Assembly: GCA_947683625.1 (NCBI GenBank)
Contig: CANTUR010000383.1
Location: 558,001 to 622,000 of the forward strand
Direction: 5' to 3'
DNA: 64,000 nt
From: Mallotus nudiflorus
Lineage: Eukaryota; Streptophyta; Magnoliopsida; Malpighiales; Euphorbiaceae
This document shows positions 1 to 13,355 of this stretch, piece after piece (position 1 is the first letter of the stretch; the number at the start of each line of letters is the position of its first letter). The position numbers were made by a program, and so were the translations under genes. The notes beneath the pieces were generated by a model. That model did not search any database. It was given only the letters and a program-made list of their open reading frames with translations, and was not told the DNA's origin.

Positions 1-1210
1 ATATAAAAATAACACATCACGATAACACAAATCAATATCAATAACAAACAGCATCCAATAATCACAATAAAAATTTCTACATGCAATGCATACTTATAAT
101 AATAACTCACAAGTGGAGTACGCTCCTTTATACTGACTCGAATGACTTTATCCTGTAGGTCTCTATCTCAACGCAACTATAGAAAAAATAATAATAAAAG
201 AATAATAGGATTAAAATCCTAACCTTAAACAATTCTATAGTTATAAGGAAAGACTCGATCTAAGACATGACTTAACAAAACTTAATATTTAACATAAACC
301 GATGTCACATTTTACGAGAAATCTATTGAAAATTTGATAAAGTCTCCTTTGTAAAATGGACATCCTTCTACAAAAAGTAGAGTCATTCTTGCACAGAAAT
401 ATACTTGAAAATATTCTAAAGTTCAACATCTTGGATTGGGCCCCAAACTACAATTCAAATCTAACAAAGAACCAATACAGCAATAAATATAAAATAATAT
501 AAATTTTCTCAAATCTTCAATATATCATAAAATTCAATTTACTAACGCAATTTAATTTATTTATATAATAATAAAATAAAGGTAATTCATTTTCCAAATA
601 AATAATGAAATTCTTCTTATAAATAATATTGTACTAATAAAATCCATTAATGGATTAAAATTTTAAATTAAAATATATTGTAAATAATTATTAAAATCCC
701 TTATTAATTATCATAAAAATAATAAAAACTCATTTAAGTTCAAAAATAATTATAATAATTATAATTTCCATTTTTCCCAAAATTACTACTAATTAACAAA
801 TAATTGAAAAATAATTATAAAAATTATTTTTATACTTTTATTATTTAAAAACAGTCTAATACAATATAATTAACAATAATTTAATTAAAATCAAATAATT
901 TTACTAATTTTTCAAAAATTCTCTTTTAAACATAATCTTTAAAAATTCATATCTCAAATTCTATACATAATTTCACAAAAATTTCTTCACAAAGTTTAAT
1001 CTATATAATATATAGAATTTATTAAAAATATAAAAATTTTATGACCCGAGACTGTCCAGAACATTAATGTGAATAGCACTCGTTGCCTGAAAAATTCAAA
1101 AAATTATGAAAAATACATTAAAAGAGAGATCTCAACGTCAATTTCAATAATAAACTAAACATTAAACCTAATAAAATTAAATTCAAACTCAATTTAACCA
1201 AATAACCCAA
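1..1210 (-). repeat. Partial copy of a long non-coding repeat related to the 3.3-kb family
   Basis: Roughly the first 550 bases match, in the same order, blocks of the non-coding repeats near 44200-44530 and 47340-47690. These are the ACGCTCC...CAACGCAACTATAG stretch (about 120-185) and the TTTTACGAGAAATCTATTGA...AAAAAGTAGAG stretch (about 312-386), followed by very AT-rich sequence. The window edge cuts off one side. The other side fades out somewhere between about 1030 and 1215, next to the copia remnant, so the right boundary is uncertain. No coding capacity is seen. The last 200 bases could belong to a related LTR family rather than to this one. Confidence 0.6.
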
Positions 1211-1216
1211 AAATAA

Positions 1217-1911
1217 TTACCCAAAATTGAGGTGCTTCCCAAAGTTGCCCAGACAAATTAGGTGAGGGGAATTGAAGCCCAAGATGTCAAGAATCGAGCT
1301 TAGAGTAATTGGCCCACACACATCAGTATGAATGAGCTCTAATGACTTCTTAGCTTTTGAGTGTGATTCCTTGGAAAAATTATTTCTGAACTGCTTTCCA
1401 AGTAAACGCCCTTCACAAAACTTATATGGATGTTTGATGCAAGGTAGTCCTCTTCCCATTCTCTTCTTCTATAATAGTTCTAAGCTTCCAAAGTTTAGAT
1501 GCCTAAATCAAAGATGTCATAACCATGATGCATCTTTGTAACAAACTTTCAAACACTTTGCAATATCATTTTGAAAATTCAAAGAAAATAGTCTATTCTT
1601 TGACATTTTTACTTTGGCTATTAATTCTCCTTTGCCATTTTTTATAAAAAGACTACAATCTTTTGTGTAAAAATTATAGCCTTTTTCTAAAAGCTGACCC
1701 ATACTCGAAATGTTGCATTTCATATCAAGCATATGATAGACATCAAAAATTAATTGATGACTATCATTTTGAGCACAAATTTACTGATACTTCTGAATCA
1801 TCACTAAAGGAAATATTGCCAGCTACCGATTCGTTAAGTTCCACAAACATACTTCTTTTTCCACATATATGGTTGCTTGCACCGGTATCAAGTATTTCCT
1901 TGATCTCCAAC
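1217..1911 (-). pseudogene. Copia pol remnant: protease, gag-pre-integrase, start of integrase
   Basis: On the minus strand just inside 1911 the frame reads an aspartic protease active site, ILDTGASNHMCG, typical of plant copia elements. It is followed by a gag-pre-integrase region (about 1517-1732, with GYNFYTKDCSLFIKNGKG) and then the zinc/integrase start with GRGLPCIKHPYKFCEG and LELIHTDVCGPI. Homology fades after that last motif, so the catalytic integrase core and everything downstream are absent. In-frame stops separate the pieces. The fragment continues the gag remnant at 11394-12375, from which it is separated by the gypsy insertion. Confidence 0.85.
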
Positions 1912-1916
1912 ATTGT

Positions 1917-4443
1917 TGTAATGCCCACCTAATGCATTACATTTATTTGCATAACATATAGACATGAGTAATGCATGAGATATGTGTGATAATAATTCTA
2001 ATGTTAAATAGGAGAAGAATATAAATGTTACAATTAAGTCCATAACAAAAATTAGGAAGTTAAAAGTTTAAATTGATTATTGGCAAAAAAAAATATATAG
2101 GACTTAAATTGGTTAAGTTGATTTATATATATATATACACAAACACACACACATATATATGTATATATATACAAAGATTTTATTAGAATTTGATTATGTG
2201 GCAAAGGAAGAAAAATAAATAAATAAATAAATAAAAATAAAATAGTAGAATTAGGCTAGGTGGTAGCCAATAAATAAATAAAAATTTACGCATAGAAAAG
2301 AAGTGGGAAGAAAGGAGAAAAAAAAGGGAGAGGAGTCTATTGTTCGAATCAGGTATGAATAATAATCTTATTTAATCTATATGTTGAGTTTTGTAATTCC
2401 AAATTAGGTGTCATTTTTACCTAAAGAAACTTTAAGATGTCTACTACAAAGCTTACAGAAATAGTGAAAATATAATTCTACTATTTCAATGGTTAGTTTT
2501 GGCAAAACATTTTATTGCTCAGTTTCTATCGCTAGTTTAAGTATGGTAGATTATTTCTAAACGTTCTTCCTCTATACACCTCCAATTGAAACAAAATAAA
2601 TTTTAAATTACTTTAGACATATAGATCTAGTGATCTAAAAATTTTCATTTTAAGATCCATTGTATAGAAATTTTGGGAAATTTTTAAATTTAGCCTATTA
2701 AATCTATTATAATGATGTTATAATGATAAATGAGGTTCTATTATTATTAAGTGTTTAAGAAAAGTAAATTACAATTTATTTCAGCCAAAAAATTAGAAAA
2801 AAGGCTATCAAATAAGAAAATTCAAGGAAAAGCAAGGAAATAATAAAAGGTAAGTGAATAACTTAATGTTCTATGTGAAAATAACACTTAAAATAAATAA
2901 TTTTTAATTTATTTGTTAAGCTAATTGGATGAGAGAAATATATGTATTCTAATTGATATATGCTAATTTTTTATTATTATGTTAATGATTTATTATACTT
3001 GAGATTAAATTTTACATATGAATGAGATTGTACATATGAATAATGGTTGCTGAATTCGGGCATCCTGTTTGAGTGAGAACAGAATACTTGTTGATGCCAT
3101 ATTTAGAGTTTTATAACTCAAAATGGGGTGCTATTTATTTCTATAAAAACTTTTAGATGTTATCTATAAAATTGATAGAAATAGAGGAAATTTAGTCTTT
3201 TTGTTTTGATGGCCAATTTTTAGCAATACTTTATATAGCTTGGTAGATTGGCTATGGTAGAATATTTTTTATGTTTCTCCTTCTATATATATCCAATTGA
3301 TGTGAAATCAGTTGCAAATTAATTTAGACTTATAATACTATTGATTTATAAAATATGGCTTTAATATTCATAACATATAATTTTTTGTGTATTTTTGAAT
3401 TTGCATTGTCAATTTTGCCATGTTAAATATGGTATATTTCAGTATATTTGTGATATATTATTATTTTCTTATATATTATGGAGAGATATTAATTGGCTTT
3501 ATGGAGTGATATATGATGTATTTAATTGATGATGAGTTGAATAAAGTGTTGTGACAGTGTCGTGAACTCTTGATGTATATGTAAATATAAGAAATATGAA
3601 TGGATGAATATGAGGACACAATGCTACTTATGAATGAGGCAAGTTTGTGTACGATATGAAATCCTTTTATATTTTATGTCGTAAAATGGCTAATAAAAAA
3701 AATATATAGTTGACGAAAGATTATGGTAGGGCTGTGCGTGTATAGGGATCCATGAATAAAAAAATTAAATTACACGTAATTCACAAGTACATTGTTTTCC
3801 AAAAGAAATGCTATGCTATTACAATTTTATACATACTATAAGTTCATTGCTGCCTAAAAGAAAACACTATAATTATGGCAATGTTGTGTGCATTATGGAA
3901 TCCCTTAAATAAGCCATATAAAGAATAAAGAAATATATTATACATACTATGCTACTATGACTATGTACAAATTATAAATTATAGTTAAACATTGAATGGA
4001 TTGATAATTGATAATACTACATATTTGAATGTATTATTTTTCATAGAATATTATATTATTCATTTGCTAAGTTGCAGGCTCACTCCTCTGTATTATTTTT
4101 CAAGACTAAAAGAACTGTAGTGTGTCTTAAAGAAACATTTGCATCAATTGCACTAGCATTGTGCTAGGTGGGTCAGTAGGAGGTCGTCTTCAGTTTTATA
4201 GAATGTAACATGCTTAGTAAATTTTCATATTTTGTATTAAGGCCATTGTATTGTATATAAATAATATAAGGAAGGATATGAACTATTTGACGTTGTAAGC
4301 CTTTGTGGTATGTGTTGTGTGCTATTTATATAAATAGTCTTGTATATATATTGACTCATGAATTAAAATTTAATTTTAATGGATATATTATTTATTAGTC
4401 ACACTCATACAATATATCTCTGTCATCATTAACAGGTACCACA
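1917..4443 (+). repeat. 5' LTR of the Del/Tekay-like element
   Basis: This 2527-base LTR starts TGTAATGCCCACCTAATGC and ends AGGTACCACA just before the primer-binding site. It matches 8802-11388 along its whole length, with only a few differences in the first 80 bases. Contained open frames are short and not conserved between the two copies. Confidence 0.9.
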
Positions 4444-4448
4444 TTTAA

Positions 4449-4464
4449 TGGTATTAGAGCATGG
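4449..4464 (+). other. Primer-binding site complementary to initiator tRNA-Met
   Basis: TGGTATTAGAGCATGG lies five bases after the 5' LTR end. Plant elements primed by initiator methionine tRNA typically carry TGGTATCAGAGC here, so one C-to-T change is visible. Confidence 0.8.
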
Positions 4465-4918
4465 TTTAGAATCCCTTAGGATAAAAATGTGAATGCATGT
4501 ACATGTTAGGAATACATATAGTTATTACGAATTAAGTATAAGTGTTTGTATTTTGAATAGGATTAATATGGAGGATCCGACAGAAGATCCTGCTGACCAA
4601 GTGAGTTTGAGTTTGTGAATGGGGTTGAACATACAAATGTACCACCATAACCAGCTCAGGAATTATCACCAGTAATGAATATAATTCACTTGAACATATA
4701 CATCTTGAATCATTCCATTTGACTTTGTGAATTCTACATCCTTTCATTTGTTTATGTTTGCCAAAGTGCATTTCAATGGTATATTTGAGTACGTGCAACA
4801 TACAATGTATTTGGGGGTATTATAAAATTGAACATTTAGTCAATAAATAAATATATAAGGAATTAAATCTAGTCAACTTGTTTACATGAATTGATTTGAA
4901 ATTTTGGGTTGATAGTTG

Positions 4919-5023
<105 letters not shown>

Positions 5024-5039
5024 ATTGGGTAATTATGGG

Positions 5040-6410
5040 ATTGTCTTTGTCTTGTAGGAAACTAGAAAGCTCTACTCTTTCTCAACTATAAGCTATAGTT
5101 CTTTTGCCATAAAAAAAAAACTAATTCCTTTCTTTTTCTCTCAAACTCCTAATCAAACTCCTAAACTGGAATATTGATGATTTCAGCTCCTAATTTGGTG
5201 GATTAATTATTTTCCTTTTAAATTATATTTAAAATTATGTAATGATGGTGTGAAAATGATTTTATAGCTTTTGAATTATGTTTTAGAGCAGAATTTTTAC
5301 ACCCTTATTTTCATAACCATAAAAGAAGGATTAGGAGAAATACAAAACATGAAACTTGTAGATTTATATCTTATCTATACGCTTTTAAAGTTGTATTATG
5401 AGATTTGGTATGTGTGATGAGAAATTCTTCTTTTGATTGGAATTGGTTTAGATTGTATCTACAACATGTAGCTTTTTTTTTGCTAATAAATATAAGACCC
5501 TTGGAGGCTGAATTAGCAAATTGTTAAACATGAGTTTTGTTCCTTTATATATTATCAAATACCATGTGATGCAGTTTGGTGAAATAATATGTGTGTAATG
5601 TGAAATCGTCCTTGGAGTGGGGCTGATTCTGCTTGCTATGTCTGCAAACAGTTAAATTTTTCTTAGATAATATGAAGGCCTTAAAGGCTAAAGTAAATAA
5701 AGTATAAAATATGAAAGTTGTTTCGTTACATGTTAGTGAAGCTTATAAAATAAGGTTTTGTAATTGGGCTTGTATAATTTAAGAAATTCTAAAATGAAAG
5801 TGACCTGCTTGTGCTGTTTTTATACAAAACATAAGTCTGGATTTAAAATCTCACCATTAATTATACAGAGCCTATATTGTGTTGATTTTTGGATATGTTA
5901 TAGCCCTATATATCTAATTTTATAAAAAAAATCAAATAATTTAAAATTGTGTGGTAAGATTTATTCACTCTCAGGTCTAGCAAGGTCAAGCTATCCAACA
6001 ACAAAAAATTACACAAATATTAGGCTTACATATATATAGAACATATCCTAATTACATATTAAGCATAAACACTCATTATAGGTATATTTTTAATCAAATA
6101 TATGTCATATTTTAGGATCTCAAAGCATTAGTAAAGCTTGAGAAGGTGATACAAGTTGTCCATAAAGTGATTAACAACTAAAAGGTGAGTATAAGTATCG
6201 ATTAAATTCTTGGGTGAAATTGTGTGATTGAGATGGCTATGAACATATGATGGATAAGTTATAGTTTGATTGACAATGTATATATTCTATGAGATTTTGA
6301 GGTGAATTGCTTTTTAATTTCAATTACTGTTACTTTCCATTTGATTAAAAAGAGGTGTGAAGCTTATTTGAATAATGTGGGAAATATCTAAAGTTAGTCT
6401 AGGAGTAATG
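5040..6410 (+). other. Decayed gag/protease region of the gypsy element, nothing readable
   Basis: This stretch lies between the primer-binding site and the RT remnant, where gag and protease should be. I see only AT-rich sequence with stops in all frames and no CCHC or DTGA motif. It may be too decayed to read, or it may contain a further unrecognised insertion. Confidence 0.4.
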
Positions 6411-6660
6411 GATGTTCCACTAGTGAAGGAATTTACAAATGTATTTTTAGAAGATCTATTGGGTTTACCTTCATATCAAGAGACTAATTTTGAAATAGAA
6501 ACTATACTAGGGGTAGCACCAATATCAATTGCACCATATTGAATGGCACCCTTATATAAAAGCTTAAGTTTGATTGATTCTAAAGTATTTATGGAATGGG
6601 GATGAAAGAACACTATAAAGATTGGTTATCTTAGAGAATTTAATAATAAGGATATGAGAT
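6411..6660 (+). pseudogene. Gypsy reverse transcriptase N-terminal remnant
   Basis: The plus strand encodes a degenerate match to the start of the Del/Tekay RT domain, with VKEFTNVFLEDLLGLPS followed by an acidic stretch and APISIAPY. In intact relatives this is the conserved region just before the RT palm, where the family has FPDVFPEDLPGLPP. Stops follow almost immediately. The YVDD region and the RNase H domain cannot be traced downstream. Confidence 0.75.
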
Positions 6661-8464
6661 CTTAATAGAATTATGGTTTAAAATCTAGGATTGATAATGA
6701 GTCTATGAAGTAGTGTGCATGTTAAGAATGAAATTTGCATTTAATAGAGTTGAATTTGACTTATTCCATCTTGCATACATGGATGATTTGCAGTAAAGGT
6801 TGAAATGCCAATAGGAATAATTTACAGAAATATAATTTATGAAACAAGAAAAAATAGTTAAAAATAGAATAATATTTGAGGATTTGATGATTTCAGGATT
6901 TGAAATCAAAATATGGTTATAGTTGATAAATTTTGTGAGTAGTAATGGAAATATAAGAACTTCATCCTTATGGTGAGTTGAATTTTTATTTAATAAAGCA
7001 ACATATTAATTTATGTCATCTAAGGATATAAGCGTTAAGCTATGATAAAGAATGTTGTCAAACTAGAAATAGTTTATCCAAATGTCATTTGTGGGAATTA
7101 TATATATTAATTAAGATAGTGTGTATTTCATCAAGAGAAAAATGGATGTATGAAAGGTTGGATAGGAAATTAAGCACACTAGGATGCTTGAACTTATCAC
7201 ATGGTGTAATCAAACGCAAAAAAAAAAAAGTGAACAAAGAGAAGTTAATGTTACTTGTTTGTACCAAATAGTAAAAAGGGCTGTTATATAGTAATAAGTA
7301 TAAAATTTATAGATTATATGAGATATATACATAGTAGAATCGTATATGCACAGATAAACATGTTGAATAGGAAATAAAGTTTGAGATTCAAATCTATAAT
7401 TGGAGTTGTTTAGCTCAAGAAAACTAAAGGTATAGTATTAAAAGGTCGAATGAAGAATTTAATTGATTAATCTTATGGAACGATAATGTAGTTTAAAAGA
7501 TGCTAGTCACACTAAAGGTGGAATTATTGTTAAGAAAAAAAATTATTGTGAAAGAAGTATATAAGAAAATTTTATGAATTTCATAGAAAGATAAAATTTA
7601 AGGAAAGAAAAAGAAAAATGAGTGGAATTTTTATCTAATGCTGTAACATTTGATTTATTACATTCTGAGATACATAGATGAATTATGATGAAAGATAAGG
7701 TGTTGGTAGAAATAATTTATAAGAATATAACTTGTGAGGATAAAAGTAATATTTAAAGATTGATTATTCTTGGAGACATTATAATTAAGAATTTATGGCT
7801 AGTTAAGAATATAGTTGAAAGATATTGAAGACAATACTGAGTCTACTTAAAACTCCATATGTATTGTGGATGAAAATATATATATTTAATGGTATAATAA
7901 AATTTTCTTTTATAATATAGGACTTGAAACATGATAAAAAAAAAGAGATTTAGTTAAAAGTGATATTCTAAAATGTCATTTTGAAAGTCTATATGATATT
8001 TTGAGGGTATTCCACTTTGAAGGAAATAGAAATTTTATGGATAATAGTTAATGATTTAATATTCTATTGGCTGAGAACAATTGATGTATTACATAGTCAA
8101 TATTCTTGGACATATCATCACATGATTTAGAGTTAAAATTTGACTTATTTTGAGGTAGGGATCAATAAAGTTAAGATTAGTTTATTAGTAAAGTTCGTGG
8201 TGACAACCATTGTAAAGACTTCAAAATTGTAAATGTTGTCAAACTTCATAAGGAATAATTTTGGAAGTTATTTTTATAAATGCAGTAATAATTGTCTATA
8301 TTGCTTTATGGAGTTTTATAGCATGTAAGAATGTGTATAATGACTACATAGTTAGAGATTAGAATGTATTGTGAATTAAAATGATTTCCATAGTTAAAGT
8401 AGTTTAGAAGAATCGACATAAAAAAGGAAAATATGAGATGACAATATTTAACATTGGTAATTTC

Positions 8465-8775
8465 CATTATAGACTAACTATGATGAGACTCCACAAAGTT
8501 TCCAAGTTTTCATGTTAAGAAGATATAGATATGATCTCAGCCATATAGTATAAGAGTCAGAAATACAATTGACTGAAGATTAAAATTATAAAGAAGAACC
8601 AGTTGAAATTTTTGATAGGCAGAGTAAAAAATTGCGCAATAAATAAATTCCAATAATAAAGGTAAAGTGGAGTTGACATTCACCAAAAAAGCTATATAGG
8701 AGGTGGAAAAAGGACATGAGAGTTCAATACCCTTATCTATTTCCTAAGTTTGGTGAATCACATTTAATTTCGAGA
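8465..8775 (+). pseudogene. Gypsy integrase C-terminal / chromodomain-side remnant
   Basis: Several interrupted segments match the end of Del-type polyproteins. These are a FHVKKI...DLSHIV block, EEPVEIFDRQSKKLRNK, then IPIIKVKWS and a degenerate chromodomain-like end (AIWEVEKGHESSIP). The match order and the position directly before the polypurine tract fit the pol 3' end. It is non-functional because of several stops. Confidence 0.75.
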
Positions 8776-8788
8776 ACGAAATTTCCTA

Positions 8789-8801
8789 AAATAGGGAGAA
8801 A
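8789..8801 (+). other. Polypurine tract before the 3' LTR
   Basis: AAAATAGGGAGAA lies immediately 5' of the 3' LTR start (TATAACTCTCACC, the diverged counterpart of TGTAATGCCCACC). This is the normal place for plus-strand priming. Confidence 0.65.
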
Positions 8802-11388
8802 TATAACTCTCACCTAATGCATTGCATTTATTTGCATAACATATAGACATGAGAAATGCGTGAGATATGTGTGATAATAATTTTAATGTTAAATAGGAGA
8901 AGAATATAAATATTAAAATTAAGTTCATAACAAGAATTAGGAAGTTAAGGGTTTAAATTGATTATTGGCAAAAAAAAAAAGGACTTAAATTGGTTAAGTT
9001 GATTTAAAAAAAATAAAATATATATACATATATGTATATGTATACAAAGATTTTTCTAAAATTTGAATATGTGGCAAAAAAAAGAAAAAAAAATAAGATA
9101 GAAATAAATAAATAAATATGTGATAAGAAATAGAAGGGGTTAGAATTAGGCTAGGTGGTAGCCATCAAATAAATAAAAAAAGAAAACTTATGCATAGAAA
9201 AGAAATGGGAAGAAAGGAGAAAAAAAAAAAAAGGAGAGGAGCCTGAAGTTCGAATTAGGTATGAATAGTAATCTTATTTAATCTATATCTTGATTTTTGT
9301 AATTCCAAATTAGGTGTCGTTTATGCCTAAAGAAACTTTGAGATGTCTACTACAAAACTTACAAAAATAGTGAAAATATAATTCCATTGTTTCAATGGTT
9401 ATTTTTGGCTGAACATTTTATTGCTCAGTTTCTATCGCGGGTTTGAGTATGGTAGATTATTTATTAGGATTCTTCCTCTATACACCTCCAATTGAAACAA
9501 AATAAATTTTAAATTACTTTAGACACTTAGGTCTATTGATTTAAAAAGTTTCATTTTAAGATTCATTGTATAAAAATTTTGGAAAATTTTTAAATTCAGC
9601 CTATTAAATCTATTATAGTTAGTAGTCTTACATGTTTAAGTAATTTAATGATATTATAATGCTAGATGAGGTTCTATTATTATTAAGTGTTTAAGAAAAG
9701 TAAATTATGATCAATTTCAACTAAAAAAATTGGAAAAGAGGCTATCACACAAGAAAATTCAAGCAAAAGCAAGGAAATAATAAAGGTAAGTGAATAACTT
9801 AATGTTTTATATGAATATAACACTTAAAATAAATAATTATACATTTATTTGTTAAGCCGATTAGATAAGAGAAATATATGTGTTCAAATTGATAGATGCT
9901 AATTTTTTATTATTGTGGTGATGATTGATTGTACTTGAGATTAGATTTTACATATGAATGAGATTGTATATATGAATAATGGTTGCTAAATTCGGGTGTC
10001 ATGTTTATGTGAGAATAGAATATTTATTGATGTCATATCTAGAGTTTTATAACTCTAAATGGGGTATTTTTTTTATTGCTATGAAAATTTTGAGATATTA
10101 TCTACAAAATTGATAGAATAGAGAAAGCTTAATTTTTTTGTTTTAATGGCCAATTTTTGGCAATACATTTTGTAGCTTAGTTTTTTATGACAGATTAAAT
10201 ATGGTGAAATGTTTTTTATGTTTTTCCTTCTATATATATCCAATTTATGTGAAATTAGTTGCAAATTAATCTAGACTTATAATACTATTGATATGGAGAA
10301 TATGGCTTTGATATTCATAACGTGTAATTTTTAATATATTTTTGAATTTACATTGTCAATTCTGCCATGTTGAAATATAGTATATTTCGGTATATTTGTG
10401 GTATATTATTATTTTCTTATATATTATGGGGGAGATATTAATTGGCTTTTATGGAGGGATATGTGATGTATTTAATTGATGATGAGTTGAATAAAGTGCT
10501 ATGACAGTATGGTGAAATCTTGATATATATGTAAATATAAGAAATATGAATGGATGAATATGAGGATGCAATACTACTTGTGAATGAGGTAGGGCTATGT
10601 GCAATATGGAATCCTCTTTATATGTCATAAAACGGCTAATAAAAAAATATATAGTTGGCAAAAGATTATGGCAGGGTTGTGTGCGTATGGGGATCCATGA
10701 ATAAAAAAAATTGAATTACACGTAATTCGTAAGTACATTATTGTTCAGAAGACATACTATATTATTATGATTTTATACATACTATAAATTCATTGTTGTC
10801 CAAAGAAAATACTATGATTATGACAATGTTGTGTGCATTACAGAATCCCTTTGATAAACCGTATAAAGACTAAAGAAATATGTTGTACATACTATGCTAC
10901 TATGACTATGTACATACTATAAATTATAGTTAAATATTAAATGGATTGATAATTGATAATACTACATATTTGAATGTGTTATTTTTTATAGAATATTATG
11001 TTATTCATTTATTAAGTTGCAGACTCACTTCTTTACATTATTTTTCAAGACTAAAAGAACTATAATGTGTCTTAAAGAAACATTTGCATTAATTGTACTA
11101 GTATTGTGTCAGGTGGGTCAGCAGGAGGTCATTTTCAATTTTATAAAATGTAATATGCTTAATAAATTTTCTTATTTTGCATTAAGGACAGTGTATTGTA
11201 TATAAATAACGTAAGAAAATATGTGAATTGTTTGACATTGTGAGCCTTTGTGGTATGTGGTATGTGCTATTTATATAAATAGTCTTTTATATATATTGAC
11301 TCCTGAACTAAAATTTATTTTTAATGGATATACTATTTATTAGTCACATACGTACAATGTATCTCTAACATCCTTAACGGGTGTCACA
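8802..11388 (+). repeat. 3' LTR of the Del/Tekay-like element
   Basis: This 2587-base copy of 1917-4443 has a start dinucleotide mutated from TG to TA and ends GTGTCACA. It is followed directly by the target duplication ATTGT and then by the interrupted copia gag. Confidence 0.9.
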
Positions 11389-11393
11389 ATTGT

Positions 11394-12375
11394 CTCTATA
11401 GGCTAGTAGCACTGCCTTCTCCTCGATCTTTGCTTCTACATATTTGGTCTTTTCTTCAATCTTACTGCTAGAAGCTCTGCATTCTGATGCATAATGCCCA
11501 TAATTCTGACAATTATAACATTGAACTTGGAATTTATTGTACCTTGATTTTGGATTGCCTCTCCCACGGCTTTTTATAGAACTTTCACCTTTCTCGTAGT
11601 TGTTGAAGTTGCTATTGTAAGAACTCCAACCTCATCCACGACCACAGCTTCCACCTCATCCACGACTTTTGCCTTTGCCTCAGCCATGTTGATTTCTTTC
11701 ATTGCCTTGGCTTTCATGCATATCCTTGAGCTACAGTTTGAGGAGTTATTCAGAGATTCCTTGTTGTTTCTTGTGCTTCTCTTCATTAGCTTGTAATGAG
11801 CCTAGAAGTTGTTCAATCTTCATGTCATATAAGTCTTTAGTCTCTTTTATAATAACAACAATATGCTCAAACTTCGGGTCTAATAAGCGAAGTATCTTTT
11901 CAGTTATTCTCACATCTTTTAGCTTTTCACCATTTCTTTTTAGTTGATTAGAAATAGCCAAAACTCTAGAGAAATAATAAAAAATGGACTCACCACCTTT
12001 CATGTGCAGAGATTCAAACTCCCCTTTTAAAGTTTGAAGATGCACCTTTTTCACTTTTTCTTCTCCTTTGTATGATGTTTACAGTTTCTCCCATGCTTGT
12101 TTAGTAAAGGTTATATCTAAAATTTTTTTAAAACTGTCATCATTTAGGGCTTAATAGATTAGAAAGAGAGCCTTTTTGTCCTTTTTTCTTAAATCTTTTA
12201 AACTATATTTTTCAGACTGGGATAATAATGTCTTATTTTGTGGTTCATTGTAGCCTTTCTCTATGATATCTCAAACATCATGTGCATTAAAAAGAGCCTT
12301 CATTTTGATACTCCAATTGTCATAATTATTGTTATTGAGTATTGGAGCTTAGAAGGATGCCACACTATTTACCAT
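11394..12375 (-). pseudogene. Copia gag remnant with CCHC zinc knuckle
   Basis: The minus-strand reading starts at an ATG near 12375 (MVNSVASF) and continues NNNNYDNWSIKMKAL, the usual start of plant copia gag. It continues through a UBN2-type gag region (about 11746-12054, with LRLLDPKFEHIVVIIKET) into a zinc knuckle CYNCQNYGHYASEC near 11480-11525. Stops and frame changes break it into pieces. The protease that should follow is found on the other side of the gypsy insertion at 1911. Confidence 0.85.
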
Positions 12376-12483
12376 ATTGTTTAATCTAAAAAGAATTTAC
12401 AAAATCTGATTGCATTGATGGATCCAGAACGCTAAAAAACCTTAAAAGGGCCTCTAATAAAAAGTTAGTGTGGTCAACAACTT

Positions 12484-12605
12484 AGTGGCTCAGTCAAAAT
12501 GGCTTGATGGGTTAGTCAATGGCTTGGTTAAATGGCTTGATGGCTTGGTCAATGACTCAGTCAAATGGCTTAACAACTTGGTCAATGGCTTGGCTTGACT
12601 AGGCT
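12484..12605 (-). repeat. Short imperfect tandem repeats in the copia leader
   Basis: Units of the type TGGCTTGGTCAATGGCTYRGTCAAA recur about four to five times between the gag start and the primer-binding site. They create a fortuitous open frame rich in LTKPSSHL repeats. I treat this as untranslated leader, not a gene. Confidence 0.6.
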
Positions 12606-12759
12606 CCTTAACTTGGATTGAACTCAGCGAGTTGACTAGGTTTCTAACAACAAACTTCTTACAGCAATTGAAGGCGCGTCCGACCCCCAATTGGGGTGAT
12701 TCTAGAGGTGTTGGATTCGTCTTTCTAAGAGCTTCGATTTTGTGTACTATATGACAATA

Positions 12760-12775
12760 TTTGGCTCTAATACTA
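12760..12775 (-). other. Primer-binding site of the copia element
   Basis: The minus strand reads TAGTATTAGAGCCAAA next to the LTR end at 12779. It resembles the initiator-Met primer site TGGTATCAGAGCC with two changes. Confidence 0.7.
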
Positions 12776-12778
12776 CTT

Positions 12779-13355
12779 TGTTGAACACTAAACACCCAAA
12801 CAATGTTAATTTAACTCTCTTAAACACTCAAGAACATAAAAATATATTTGCAACTCTTATAACTCAAGCTTTTATTTTTGAATTTCTTGCTTGATAATTA
12901 CAATGCAGGGAAGAGGGGTATTTATACTAACCCCAAACTAATACAAACCACTTAAAATGCTTATAAATAAATTAATACAAATTGTTTAAAGCCACACATT
13001 AAATCCAACATGTAACACCAATCTAAAACATATAAGTGGAAAGATAACTTCACATGGTCATAATCATTATGCCTCTCTTTTATTCTTAGCCATAACATTT
13101 CTTCTTTTGATTAAGACCATAAAACAAGTTTAATTATTCAACAATTTTCTTCGTTATTTAAAAAATAGTTCAGCATTCTAAAGCGTCACCTTAGTGTACT
13201 AAGGTGTCGCCTTAGTACTAAGACAGTAGAAGGTACTTCTTAGGCTTTTGGCTTATTAAGGAAGAAAAGGTTGGACTTTACACTACTAAATTCATTTTGT
13301 TTGAATTTTCATTATTGGACTTCGCTCGTGGGCTGATCAAATCCAAGTGTCAACA
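12779..13355 (-). repeat. 5' LTR of the copia element
   Basis: This 577-base segment reads, on the minus strand, from TGTTGACACTTGG to GTGTTCAACA, with TG...CA ends and a primer-binding site directly inside. No partner LTR is present in the window, because the 3' half of the element is missing. Confidence 0.75.

Noticed and set aside
2335..2360. GTTCGAATC-like string resembling a tRNA T-loop (also near 9247)
   Set aside because: No acceptor, D-arm or anticodon arm can be folded around it. It is part of the gypsy LTR and occurs in both LTRs.
4532..4801. 89-residue minus-strand frame in the gypsy element
   Set aside because: It is antisense to the expected gag leader, with no domain resemblance. 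It is a chance frame in decayed sequence.
12490..12795. 101-residue minus-strand frame with LTKPSSHL repeats
   Set aside because: It is caused by short tandem repeats in the copia leader between the primer site and gag. It spans the LTR boundary and has no family resemblance.
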